A stretch of DNA of 18,070 nt from positions 1 to 18,070 of the forward strand of contig CALJUK010001034.1 in the NCBI GenBank assembly GCA_937975745.1, in the 5' to 3' direction. The notes beneath the pieces are model-generated. The model was not told where the DNA came from, did not search any database, and saw only the letters and a list, made by a program, of their open reading frames with translations. Shown piece by piece: positions 1-7,868 of the stretch (positions within the stretch are counted from its first letter, which is position 1; each line of letters starts with the position of its first letter). The stretch comes from an uncultured Planctomycetaceae bacterium (lineage in GTDB: Bacteria > Planctomycetota > Planctomycetia > Planctomycetales > Planctomycetaceae). Position numbers and translations under genes: made by a program.

Positions 1-13
1 GGTTGCCCCGCGG

Positions 14-337
14 CTACACGTCGACCGTCTCGATGTGAAAGACTTGGTCCAGCTGGGTGATTTCCAGCACTTCGCGGACGTCGTCAGTCGGGTTGAACAG
101 ATAGACTTCGAGCCCCAACTTCCGCATGCTGGCCAGCACACCCAGCATTCCGCTGGGAAGTACCTTGATGCCGGTCAGATCGCAGGCCAGCGTCTTGGTA
201 TCGGCTGAACGAACCAGGTCGGCCAGTTCGGACTGACAGTCATGCACCGATACATGGTCCAGGAAGTCGTGCCCCCAGAAGCCGATCACGGTCAGCTGTC
301 CGGACTGATAAACTTCCAGCAGACGGGACTGGTTCAT
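14..337 (-). CDS. STAS-domain protein (anti-sigma-factor-antagonist-like)
   Basis: This encodes a 107-residue cytoplasmic protein made of essentially one STAS domain. The pattern of a short beta strand, the segment 'ACDLTGIKVLPSGMLGVL' (about residues 51-68) and 'GLEVYLFNPTDDVREVLEITQLDQVF' split around residues 75-100 fits the SpoIIAA/RsbV fold. Ser62 sits where family members carry the regulatory phosphorylated serine, but the usual 'DSSG' is 'LPSG' here, so phosphoregulation is uncertain. The reading frame is open upstream to position 568, but that part overlaps the CHAD gene and is low-complexity Arg/Pro. I chose the ATG at 337, which is preceded by a purine-rich GGAAAGAGA. The gene lies 68 bp downstream of the CHAD gene on the same strand, so the two are probably co-transcribed. 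In the known family such proteins bind anti-sigma kinases or act in sensory complexes. No partner kinase is visible here. Confidence 0.75.
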   Translation of the reverse strand: MNQSRLLEVYQSGQLTVIGFWGHDFLDHVSVHDCQSELADLVRSADTKTLACDLTGIKVLPSGMLGVLASMRKLGLEVYLFNPTDDVREVLEITQLDQVFHIETVDV

Positions 338-405
338 CCTGCGTTCTCTTTCCAGAGGTCGTTTTGATACCGATCCTTGCGCGGGTTCCAGACGCTGTGA
401 ACGGG

Positions 406-1551
406 TTACTTCAGGCAGCGGCTGAAACCCCGTTTGAGTTCTTTGCGATGTGCCGGAGTCCACCAGGCGAGGAACTCGCGGCGGAGGCGTTCCATCTCGA
501 TCTGTTCGTTCTGCAGTAGGTCTTCGAGGAAACTCCGATCGATCGTTGCCGGGGAACTGGCAATCCACTTCTGCAGTAACGACTGTGCTGTCGCGTGGTC
601 ATTGATGGCCCCCAGTCGATCCTGCAGGCGGGCCAGCTTCGGGTAGACTTGCTTCGTCATCCGAGCGGGAAAGGCTGACGCGAGCAACTCCACGGCGTAG
701 CGAAGCTGTTTCCCTTCAATCCGCAACGCATGCAATGCTGTGATGTCGGTGACGTCCTGTTCTGCGGCGGCGAAGAAGTCTCGCAGAATCGGCCGAATTC
801 GCTTGCCGGCAAACTGCCGAAACGAGACTCGACCCGATTTGGAGTCGGAGTGCTTGTCTTTGATGTGGGCCAGTGTCTTCACCAGCGATTGGGCCAATTT
901 GCCAGACTTCCCCCACTTCTTTTGCGACTTTTCGACGTCGCGTTGGGCCGCCAGCCGCTGTACCCATAGCATATTGATGAAATGGTCCGCAGGCGGGAGC
1001 GCCGCCATCGGCGCCAGTCTCGCTCGCAAGACGTCGCAGTCCCGCGCTTCGTTGCTCCTCTTACGAATTTCCCGAACAATCTTTTCCAGCTTGAGGCGAT
1101 TCTTGTCGCGGATCAGATCGCCGAACACTTCGAGGACCGCGTGGGTTCGGCGGCAGGAGACTCGCAATTGATGGACGTACTCGGGATTGGTCATCGCACT
1201 CGAGGCGGCCAGGGGGAGAATTGCCACAACTCGTTCCAGTCGCGACTGCAGAGCACCGATCGCGACTTCTGCCAGCGGGGAATCGGGGCCGAAGCCACGC
1301 AGCCACTTATCGCCATTGGGCACCACGCTGGTGGACTCGTCCTCCGTAACAGCCTCTGAAACGGACGCGTCTTGTTTCGGATCGCTGTCGGTAGCGACGT
1401 CCGCCGCTGGGCGAGAATCGTGAATCTGATCGGCACCGTCTCCAGCAGTGGTCGGCTTGACCGCTTTCGAGTGTTGCGGCCTTGTGTCCATTTGAACCGC
1501 GGGGGTTACTACGGCGTCGGCTGCGACGGCAGATTGGCGTTTGGTGGTCAT
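406..1551 (-). CDS. CHAD domain-containing protein
   Basis: This encodes a 381-residue protein. Residues 1-85 are a low-complexity Ala/Thr/Asp/Ser-rich leader with no signal peptide. Residues about 90-375 form a CHAD (conserved histidine alpha-helical) domain, recognised by the two helical repeats with conserved basic/His positions: 'EYVHQLRVSCRRTHAVLEVF' (H127, R130, R134, R135) and 'ALHALRIEGKQLRYAVELL' (H274, R277, K281, R284), plus 'LGAINDHATAQ' (H319) near the end. CHAD domains are established polyphosphate-binding modules and are often found near polyphosphate or phosphate-metabolism genes. Here the neighbours are a SixA-like phosphatase 42 bp upstream on the same strand and a pyrophosphatase divergently beyond it, which fits that role. 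There is no CYTH domain, so it is not a fused triphosphatase/CHAD protein. The ATG at 1551 is the first in frame and has AGGA/GAGAG-type purine stretches upstream. The substrate or partner is inference. Confidence 0.85.
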   Translation of the reverse strand: MTTKRQSAVAADAVVTPAVQMDTRPQHSKAVKPTTAGDGADQIHDSRPAADVATDSDPKQDASVSEAVTEDESTSVVPNGDKWLRGFGPDSPLAEVAIGALQSRLERVVAILPLAASSAMTNPEYVHQLRVSCRRTHAVLEVFGDLIRDKNRLKLEKIVREIRKRSNEARDCDVLRARLAPMAALPPADHFINMLWVQRLAAQRDVEKSQKKWGKSGKLAQSLVKTLAHIKDKHSDSKSGRVSFRQFAGKRIRPILRDFFAAAEQDVTDITALHALRIEGKQLRYAVELLASAFPARMTKQVYPKLARLQDRLGAINDHATAQSLLQKWIASSPATIDRSFLEDLLQNEQIEMERLRREFLAWWTPAHRKELKRGFSRCLK

Positions 1552-1593
1552 CCGCTCTCGTGTCCTGTGAAATTGAGCCGCCCGAACTCGATC

Positions 1594-2088
1594 TTAGCAT
1601 TGCAGTTCTTTCGGCCGCCAGACTTCAATCGATTGAATCGCCGGATGGCTTCTCAGCTGGGGCCAGTGATCGACTGCAAATTGAGCCCCAACCAGGGTTC
1701 CGGTGGGTATCCGGACCCGTTCGCCAGTGAGGTTTGCAATCACGTCTTCAATCGCGGGGTTATGGCCGATCAAAAGTGCCGCCCCGGCCTCGTCTGGGAG
1801 TGTGCTGGCAACGGCCAGAACGTCGTCGGCGGAGCACTCGTAAAGCCGGTCGGTGAACTCTGTCTCGACGTCCGCGGGCAAGTCGAGTTCAAGCCCCTCT
1901 AAAGTCGCCCGAGTCCGGGCGGAAGTCGAGCAGCGGACGGCCTCTGGAACGATTTGCAGTTCGTGGAACAACTTCCCCATCCGGCACGCATCCCGTATTC
2001 CCCTCTTCTTCAGGGGACGCTCGTGATCGTCCAGTTCCGAATGTTTCCAACTCGACTTGGCATGCCGCAGTAAATAGAGCGTCCTCAC
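1594..2088 (-). CDS. sixA: SixA-like histidine phosphatase (phosphoglycerate mutase superfamily)
   Basis: This encodes a 164-residue histidine phosphatase of the small SixA type. The N-terminus reads 'TLYLLRHAKSSW', holding the RHG/RHA catalytic motif (R8, H9). 'VRCSTSARTRATLE' (about 51-64) is the second arginine-containing segment. 'ALLIGHNPAIEDV' (about 105-116) supplies the second catalytic histidine H109. Length and motif spacing match SixA, which removes phosphate from phosphohistidine in E. coli ArcB; many homologues have unknown substrates. I chose the GTG at 2088 because it puts the motif at the very N-terminus, as in the family, and has GAAGGA seven bases upstream. In-frame ATGs at 2178 and 2241 would add unstructured residues. 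It heads the sixA-CHAD-STAS run and is divergent from hppA. The gene symbol is by family; the substrate is unknown. Confidence 0.82.
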   Translation of the reverse strand: MRTLYLLRHAKSSWKHSELDDHERPLKKRGIRDACRMGKLFHELQIVPEAVRCSTSARTRATLEGLELDLPADVETEFTDRLYECSADDVLAVASTLPDEAGAALLIGHNPAIEDVIANLTGERVRIPTGTLVGAQFAVDHWPQLRSHPAIQSIEVWRPKELQC

Positions 2089-2399
2089 ACGTTGTTCCTT
2101 CTCGTTCTCAGCGGGATGCCCGGGCCGGAACCTGTGCTCGGGCGTCGATTCTGGATCGGCGATCGCATCAGTTGACATTGTTGGGACGGCACCACTACAC
2201 TCGCGACCATTGACCTTCCATAGAATTTGGCAACGCGACAAGACGAGTGTTTACAAAGGCTTGCGGTTGGAGTGTTTGGCGGAATTTGCCAAGTTGTCCG
2301 AGCGGAAGTGTTTCCTTTGGCGAACTTACCTCCCGTCGCGTTTCCTTCGTTTTTCAGGCGCGAGTGAACGACTACGATTTTCAGGGGAATCGCAAACGG
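2089..2399. other. Divergent intergenic region between sixA and hppA
   Basis: About 310 bp separate two divergent genes and must hold promoters for both. I see no strong sigma70-type -35/-10 pair. There is a small dyad TTGGC-N7-GCCAA at 2276-2292 that could be an operator or chance. Reading frames of both flanking genes stay open into this region, but without convincing family similarity, so I treat it as regulatory. No known riboswitch pattern was recognised. Confidence 0.4.
2096..2101 (-). promoter_or_regulatory. Shine-Dalgarno that supports the GTG start of the SixA-like gene
   Basis: On the minus strand GAAGGA lies seven bases before the GTG at 2088. No comparable site precedes the in-frame ATGs at 2178 and 2241. 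This decides the short, family-typical N-terminus. Confidence 0.6.
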
Positions 2400-4976
2400 A
2401 TGCAATCGCTTATCACTGAAGCACAACGGCGGGTCAGGCGGCTCGGACTGTTAGCGGGAAGCGGGCTACTCGGTCTCTGCGCCCAAACGGCTCACGCTGC
2501 CGAAGCGACCGGAGTACCGACGGCTGAGAACTGGGTTGTGGCGCTGGGCTGGGCAATCGCCTTGGTCTCGTCACTGTTAGCCTTGTACTTCGCGTACTCG
2601 TTTTTTAAGTGGATGCTGACACAGGACGAAGGCGACGAGACGATGGTTCGCATCGCCGAGCACGTTCGTGCCGGTGCCGCTGCGTACCTCCGACAGCAGT
2701 ACAAGGTTGTGTTTCTCTTCTTCGTCATCGTCGCGATTATCCTGGCGATTATGGCGTTCGGCCTGGGAGCCCAGTCGAAGTGGGTCCCGATTGCCTTCCT
2801 GACCGGGGGATTCTTCTCCGGCTTGGCTGGCTTCTTCGGTATGAAGACGGCCACGCTGGCCAGTTCCCGAACGGCACAGGGCTGTAAGAACTCACTCAAT
2901 GCCGGCCTGCAAGTCGCCTTCCGCAGCGGTGCGGTCATGGGACTGGTGGTCGTGGGCCTCGGCCTGTTTGACATCTGCCTGTGGTTCGCCGTGCTCCACT
3001 GGGGAGTCGGTATGGGCTTGGTGGAAATCACCGTGACCATGCTCTGCTTCGGAATGGGGGCCAGCAGCCAGGCGCTGTTCGCCCGCGTCGGCGGCGGTAT
3101 TTTCACTAAGGCAGCCGACGTTGGTGCTGACTTGGTCGGCAAAGTCGAAGCCGGCATTCCCGAAGATGACCCGCGGAACCCGGCCACCATCGCCGACAAC
3201 GTCGGAGACAACGTCGGGGACGTCGCCGGTATGGGGGCCGACCTGTACGAGTCTTATTGCGGTTCGATCCTGGCCAGTGCCGCATTGGGTGTCGCAGCCT
3301 ACAACGGCTATCCCAAGATGCAGCTGATGATGTTGCTGCTGCCGATGGTTCTCGCTGGTGTGGGCATTCTGATTTCGATCGGGGGAATTTTCCTCGTACG
3401 TACCGAAGAAGGTGCCTCGCAGCGAAACCTGCTGAAGGCATTGGCCCGCGGAATTGATATGTCGGCAGTTGGTGTGGTCATCGCCTCGCTGGCTCTCGTC
3501 TACCTCATTCTCGTTGTTCCATCCACCTCCGCTGGAATTCCGGAAGGTTCACTCCTCCCAACGGGCAATGCCCTGTTCGGTGTGTTTGGAGCAATCGTCG
3601 TCGGTCTGGTCGCAGGCTGGATCATCGGGAAATGGACCGAATACTCGACCAGCGAAGAATACATGCCGACCAAGCGGATTGCTGACCAATCCATGACGGG
3701 GCCGGCAACCGTAATCATCGCAGGCGTTGCCGAGGGCTTCTACAGCGTGTGGGTGCCCATTGTGACGGTCTGTGCCGCCATCCTGGTTGCCTTTGGTGCC
3801 TGTACCGGCTTCAACTTTGAAAGCCCAGAGCTGTTCGCAATGGGACTGTACGGTGTGGCCATCGCTGCCGTCGGTATGCTGAGCACGCTGGGAATCACCT
3901 TGGCGACCGACGCTTACGGCCCCATCGCCGACAACGCTGGCGGTAACGCCGAAATGAGCCACCAGGAGCCTGTCGTTCGTCAGCGGACCGACGCTCTGGA
4001 CAGCCTCGGGAACACCACCGCTGCCACGGGCAAGGGTTTCGCCATCGGCTCGGCTGCATTGACCGCGTTGGCGTTGATGGCTGCGTACGTGGAAGAAGTC
4101 CGAATTGGCCTGGATCGCTGGGCGGAATCGGTTCCGAATCTGGTCGAGACAACCGATCTCAGCGAAGCCCACGCCATCAAGGTTCGGGAAGGCGTTCTGG
4201 CCGTCCGACCCGTGGGTGCCGAGCACCCGGAATCCTACCTGGTGTTCTACGCCTCAGAGCGGCATCGCTCGGACAATGATCGAACTGTCCTGAATGCCAA
4301 AGTCGGCGAACCCTTCCAAGTCAATCTGCAGGAAATGATCAACAACGATAAGGCGGTTCCCAACGGAGAGGCGACCATGCCAGACTTCGTCCGCTTCTAC
4401 AATGTCACCGTCATGAACCCCAAGGTTCTGGTTGGTATCTTCCTCGGCGTCATGCTGGCATTTGTCTTCTGTGCCATGACAATGAAGGCTGTCGGTCGTG
4501 CCGCCGGCTCCATGGTCGAGGAAGTTCGCCGCCAGTTCCGCGAGATCGCCGGCATCATGGAGGGGACAGGAACGCCAGATTATGCGTCCTGCGTCGCCAT
4601 CAGCACCGCAGCCGCTCAACGCGAGATGATCGTTCCAGCCTTGCTGGGATTGATCGTCCCGGTTGTTGTCGGACTTCTGCTGGGTGTCGGCGGGGTGATT
4701 GGCATGCTGGCTGGTGGGTTGACGGCCGGTTTCGCCGTCGCAATTATGATGGCCAATGCCGGTGGTGCCTGGGACAATGCTAAGAAGTACATCGAAGCCG
4801 GCGCCCATGGGGGCAAAGGGACCGATGCCCACAAGGCAACCGTCGTAGGCGATACGGTTGGCGATCCGTTCAAGGATACCAGCGGTCCCAGCCTGAACAT
4901 TCTCATCAAATTGATGAGCATGGTTTCTGTTGTGTTTGCCGGCCTGGTGGTCAAGTACGGTTTGAGTATCTTCTAG
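2400..4976 (+). CDS. hppA: Membrane-bound K+-dependent-type proton/sodium-translocating pyrophosphatase
   Basis: This encodes an 858-residue integral membrane pyrophosphatase that couples PPi hydrolysis to H+ or Na+ export. The family signatures are present: 'DVGADLVGKVE' (residues 240-250) and 'DNVGDNVGD' (266-274) for the Mg-PPi site, 'DAYGPIADNAGGNAEM' (504-519), and 'NAGGAWDNAKKYIE' plus 'GDTVGDPFKDTSGPSLNIL' near the C-terminus. The segment 'GNTTAATGKG' (537-546) has Ala541 and Gly544 where K+-independent enzymes have Lys and Thr, so this is the K+-dependent type. Sequence alone does not tell me whether it pumps Na+ or H+. I chose ATG 2400: it is followed by a signal-like start (Arg-rich, then hydrophobic, 'AHA' near 31-33) and preceded by AGGGGAA. 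The frame is open to 2247, but that stretch looks non-coding. About 100 hydrophilic residues (about 565-670) are inserted between 'AAYVEEV' and 'NPKVLVG', making it longer than usual for the family. Confidence 0.95.
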   Translation: MQSLITEAQRRVRRLGLLAGSGLLGLCAQTAHAAEATGVPTAENWVVALGWAIALVSSLLALYFAYSFFKWMLTQDEGDETMVRIAEHVRAGAAAYLRQQYKVVFLFFVIVAIILAIMAFGLGAQSKWVPIAFLTGGFFSGLAGFFGMKTATLASSRTAQGCKNSLNAGLQVAFRSGAVMGLVVVGLGLFDICLWFAVLHWGVGMGLVEITVTMLCFGMGASSQALFARVGGGIFTKAADVGADLVGKVEAGIPEDDPRNPATIADNVGDNVGDVAGMGADLYESYCGSILASAALGVAAYNGYPKMQLMMLLLPMVLAGVGILISIGGIFLVRTEEGASQRNLLKALARGIDMSAVGVVIASLALVYLILVVPSTSAGIPEGSLLPTGNALFGVFGAIVVGLVAGWIIGKWTEYSTSEEYMPTKRIADQSMTGPATVIIAGVAEGFYSVWVPIVTVCAAILVAFGACTGFNFESPELFAMGLYGVAIAAVGMLSTLGITLATDAYGPIADNAGGNAEMSHQEPVVRQRTDALDSLGNTTAATGKGFAIGSAALTALALMAAYVEEVRIGLDRWAESVPNLVETTDLSEAHAIKVREGVLAVRPVGAEHPESYLVFYASERHRSDNDRTVLNAKVGEPFQVNLQEMINNDKAVPNGEATMPDFVRFYNVTVMNPKVLVGIFLGVMLAFVFCAMTMKAVGRAAGSMVEEVRRQFREIAGIMEGTGTPDYASCVAISTAAAQREMIVPALLGLIVPVVVGLLLGVGGVIGMLAGGLTAGFAVAIMMANAGGAWDNAKKYIEAGAHGGKGTDAHKATVVGDTVGDPFKDTSGPSLNILIKLMSMVSVVFAGLVVKYGLSIF

Positions 4977-5087
4977 AATTGATTTCCAGACCGCGCGCAC
5001 CTGTCGCGGCCGACTGCGTCGACCGAGAGCGCCGCTTTCACGGCGTATCGCTGACAGGCTGTACGCAGAACAATGTGTGAATCACCG

Positions 5088-5118
5088 GTGGACGGTCGGG
5101 CTTTGCTCGGCCGTCCAC
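5088..5118 (+). terminator. Strong hairpin after hppA, possible terminator without U-tract
   Basis: An almost perfect stem of 14 pairs (GTGGACGG-T-CGGGC against GCTCG-G-CCGTCCAC, two G-U wobbles) closes on a TTT loop. It lies 112 bp after the hppA stop and 107 bp before rsfS. No T-run follows, so intrinsic termination is unproven. It could also be an mRNA-stabilising or processing element. The rest of the 248-bp gap shows nothing I recognise. Confidence 0.45.
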
Positions 5119-5224
5119 GCGGCGTTTACGATCGATACGAATCTTGTAATAGAGACCGTCGCCAGCCTGGCCATTGCCGCCTGGCAGAGTTTCTTGAACT
5201 CCAGTTTGAAACGTTGTCGACACT

Positions 5225-5644
5225 ATGGGAGGCCCGACCATCGATCAGCCCAAACCAGAACAGGGCGATGCCGAATTACGTTGTCGCCGCAGCCTGGAGC
5301 AAGCTTGCCTCGCCGCGAAGATTGCCGATGATTACCGAGGGGCCGACACGCGAGTCTTCGACCTCACCAAGGTTACTCCGGTCTTTGACTACTTCGTGAT
5401 CACTACGGCGACCAGCCGCCGGCAGGGGACCGCGATCGCCGACGAAGTCAATCGTCGCTTCAAAGAACTCGGGTCGACCAAACTCGGAACGGAAGGTTAC
5501 GAATCGGGCGACTGGATTCTGGTCGACTACGGCGACGTTGTGCTGCACGTCTTCATGCCGGAAACTCGAACCAACTACGACCTGGAACACCTCTGGGCCG
5601 ATGCTGAAACGGTCGACTGGGCCCAAGTTCTCGCGTCCGAATAG
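5225..5644 (+). CDS. rsfS: Ribosome silencing factor RsfS
   Basis: This encodes a 139-residue RsfS (Iojap/DUF143) protein. The family binds ribosomal protein L14 on the 50S subunit and blocks subunit joining when nutrients are limiting. Recognisable segments are 'VFDLTKVTPVFDYFVITTATSRRQ' split around residues 44-67, 'GYESGDWILVDYGDVVLHVFMPETR' around 91-115, and 'YDLEHLWADAETVDW' at 118-132. Length is typical. The ATG at 5225 is the only good candidate, although no clear Shine-Dalgarno is visible before it. The gene stands 156 bp upstream of argS on the same strand. RsfS is often found next to nadD, which is not present here, so the context is translation-related but not the common one. Confidence 0.92.
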   Translation: MGGPTIDQPKPEQGDAELRCRRSLEQACLAAKIADDYRGADTRVFDLTKVTPVFDYFVITTATSRRQGTAIADEVNRRFKELGSTKLGTEGYESGDWILVDYGDVVLHVFMPETRTNYDLEHLWADAETVDWAQVLASE

Positions 5645-5800
5645 ACGCCCATAGACGCCCTCCGTCCGCTCATCCCTGGACCTGCGATTGGCTCCCGCAA
5701 TTGCGGAACCGTGTCATCGTCGAGGTCGCCTGACACCCATTGGCCGGTCGGTGATTTGCTGTCCGGACATTATTCTGTTTCCCTCTGTCGGCCGATCGCC

Positions 5801-7765
5801 ATGAATGTGTTGCACCTCCTCAAATCTCGGTTCAAACCAGTTCTGGCGGCATACGTCTCCGATCCGGAGAAATACCTGGCAATGATTCGCCCCGCTGGCG
5901 ACACGCGGTTTGGCGACTTCCAGGCGAATTTCGCCATGCCTTTGGCCGGTCCGCTCGGTCGCAAGTCTCGCGAGATTGCCGACGAAATCGCCCAGAAACT
6001 CGATCTCGCCGATCTCTGTCAGCCGCCGGAGGTGGCCGGCCCGGGGTTCATTAATCTGCGACTGCATGATGACTGGGTCGCAGAACAGGTGACGGCAATT
6101 CTGGCGGATGATCGCCTGGGTGCCGAAAGAGTCGCGGATCCCCGTACCGTCGTCGTCGACTACTCTTCCCCGAACGTCGCCAAGCCGATGCACGTGGGCC
6201 ATCTGCGAAGTTCGGTCATCGGGAGCGCTCTGTACCGTGTCTTTCGCTTCGTCGGGCACCGTGCAATCAGCGATAATCATATCGGTGACTGGGGTACGCA
6301 GTTCGGGATGATCATGTACGGCTACAAGAACGTCCTGGACTCCGAGCGCTACGCCAGTGACGCCGTTGGAGAGTTGGCCCGGTTGTATCGGCTCGTCAAT
6401 CAACTGTCGGAATATCATGCGGCATGCGAGTCCATCCCCAAGCTCGAAGGCATCGTCGCCGAGCTGAAGAACCGACTGCAGGCCGCCGAGCATGCGGTCC
6501 AGTCCGACCCGAAGAACAAGTCCCTCAAGAAGGCTCGCCAACAGGTCGCAGTGCAACTCTCCGAGGCGGAGGAAGCACTGCAGTCAGCAGTCGATCGAAA
6601 ACAGTCCATCGATAACGACGTGGACCTCAAACATCTGGCGGACGCGCACCCGACGATTGCCGTCTCCGCCCGCAATGAAACCGCGAAACTCCACTCCGGC
6701 GATGAAGAGAATGTCCGCCTGTGGGAGCGATTTCTTCCCGAGTGTTTGAAAGCCCTCCAGGGTGTCTACGATCGGTTGGGGATCGAATTCGATTTGTCGC
6801 TGGGCGAGAGTTTCTACCAGCCAATGTTGGCCGACGTGGTGAAAGAATTACGGCAGACGGGGTTGGCGCGGGAAAGCGACGGTGCCATCTGCATCTTCGT
6901 TCCGGACAACGACGCCCCGTTCATCGTCCAGAAAACAGATGGTGCCTTCACCTACGGGACAACTGATTTTGCGACGGTGAAATACCGTGTGGAAGAACTC
7001 CATGCGGACCAGGTCCTGTACGTCGTTGACACACGACAGAGCGAGCACTTCAAGCTGCTGTTTGCCACGACCCGGTTATACGGCTATGACCAGTTGGACC
7101 TTCGGCATGTCAACTTCGGGACGGTGCTCGGCGATGATAAGCGTCCGTTCAAAACACGTTCGGGAGATACGGTCGGACTCGAAAGCCTGATCGACGAAGC
7201 AATCACCCGCGCACGACGGATCGTTGATGAGAATGACGACTCCAAAGAGCAGCCGGAACTTCCGCCAGAAGAGCGAACCCGCATCGCCGAGATTGTCGGC
7301 GTCGGAGGCATCAAATATGCCGACCTGCGACACAATCGCGAAAGCGATTACGTCTTCAGTTGGGACAAAATGCTGGCGACGCAGGGAGACACGGCGACCT
7401 ACATGCAGTACGCCTACGCCCGCATCTGCGGGATCTTTCGCAAAGGAGGCATCGAGCGGGAATCGGTCCGTTCGACCGAGAAACCGATCTACTTCACGAA
7501 TCCGGAAGAACGAGCCCTTGCGCTCCAACTGCTGCGGTTTGCCGATGCTGTCGACGATACGGTGAGTGATTGTCGCCCGAACATTCTGACGGCGTATCTG
7601 TTTGAGACGTCGAACGCCTTCTCCGCGTTCTACAACGCCTCACCAGTCCTCAAGGAACCCTCCGAAGAAATTCGCGACAATCGATTGCGATTGTGCGACC
7701 TGACAGCGCGCGTCCTGGAGCGGGGCCTCGATTTGCTCGGCATCGGTGTCTGCGAAAAGATGTGA
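5801..7765 (+). CDS. argS: Arginyl-tRNA synthetase
   Basis: This encodes a 654-residue class I arginyl-tRNA synthetase charging tRNA-Arg in the cytoplasm. It shows the N-terminal Arg-tRNA synthetase domain ('GDFQANFAMPLA', about 38-49), the HIGH-box variant HVGH at 131-134 within 'SSPNVAKPMHVGHLRSS', 'DNHIGDWGTQFGM' at 158-170, the KMSKS-equivalent region 'FKTRSGDTVGL' at 450-460, and a C-terminal DALR anticodon-binding domain ending in 'LLGIGVCEKM'. It is longer than the usual 550-590 residues because residues about 205-300 carry a charged, heptad-like insertion ('ELKNRLQAAEHAV', 'KKARQQVAVQLSEAEEAL') inside the catalytic domain. I chose ATG 5801 because the protein starts there like other ArgS. 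The open frame back to a GTG at 5711 lacks similarity, and no clear Shine-Dalgarno is visible at either site. It is transcribed towards fdhF, with a hairpin between. Confidence 0.95.
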   Translation: MNVLHLLKSRFKPVLAAYVSDPEKYLAMIRPAGDTRFGDFQANFAMPLAGPLGRKSREIADEIAQKLDLADLCQPPEVAGPGFINLRLHDDWVAEQVTAILADDRLGAERVADPRTVVVDYSSPNVAKPMHVGHLRSSVIGSALYRVFRFVGHRAISDNHIGDWGTQFGMIMYGYKNVLDSERYASDAVGELARLYRLVNQLSEYHAACESIPKLEGIVAELKNRLQAAEHAVQSDPKNKSLKKARQQVAVQLSEAEEALQSAVDRKQSIDNDVDLKHLADAHPTIAVSARNETAKLHSGDEENVRLWERFLPECLKALQGVYDRLGIEFDLSLGESFYQPMLADVVKELRQTGLARESDGAICIFVPDNDAPFIVQKTDGAFTYGTTDFATVKYRVEELHADQVLYVVDTRQSEHFKLLFATTRLYGYDQLDLRHVNFGTVLGDDKRPFKTRSGDTVGLESLIDEAITRARRIVDENDDSKEQPELPPEERTRIAEIVGVGGIKYADLRHNRESDYVFSWDKMLATQGDTATYMQYAYARICGIFRKGGIERESVRSTEKPIYFTNPEERALALQLLRFADAVDDTVSDCRPNILTAYLFETSNAFSAFYNASPVLKEPSEEIRDNRLRLCDLTARVLERGLDLLGIGVCEKM

Positions 7766-7809
7766 CCCCGGCTCACTTCCAGAAGCGGTTCCAAAACCTC
7801 TGTGTGTTT

Positions 7810-7841
7810 CGACTTCGTCCTGTGAATTCTGGCCGAAGTCG
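7810..7841. terminator. Hairpin between convergent argS and the molybdopterin oxidoreductase gene
   Basis: CGACTTCG at 7810-7817 pairs perfectly with CGAAGTCG at 7834-7841. CC/GG extend the stem inward past one mismatch, leaving a 10-nt loop. It sits in the 103-bp gap between two convergent genes, the expected place for a bidirectional terminator. No T-tract flanks it on either side, so Rho-independent function is only inferred. Confidence 0.5.
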
Positions 7842-7868
7842 CGCCAACAACCGGTTTTGAACCTGGTT

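Noticed and set aside
2089..2241. Upstream ATG starts for the SixA-like gene
   Set aside because: They add about 30-51 unstructured residues before a motif that is N-terminal in the family, and only the GTG at 2088 has a Shine-Dalgarno.
5038..5241. 67-codon minus-strand ORF between hppA and rsfS
   Set aside because: No recognisable domain, no good ribosome site, and it contains the long hairpin, which explains its composition better.
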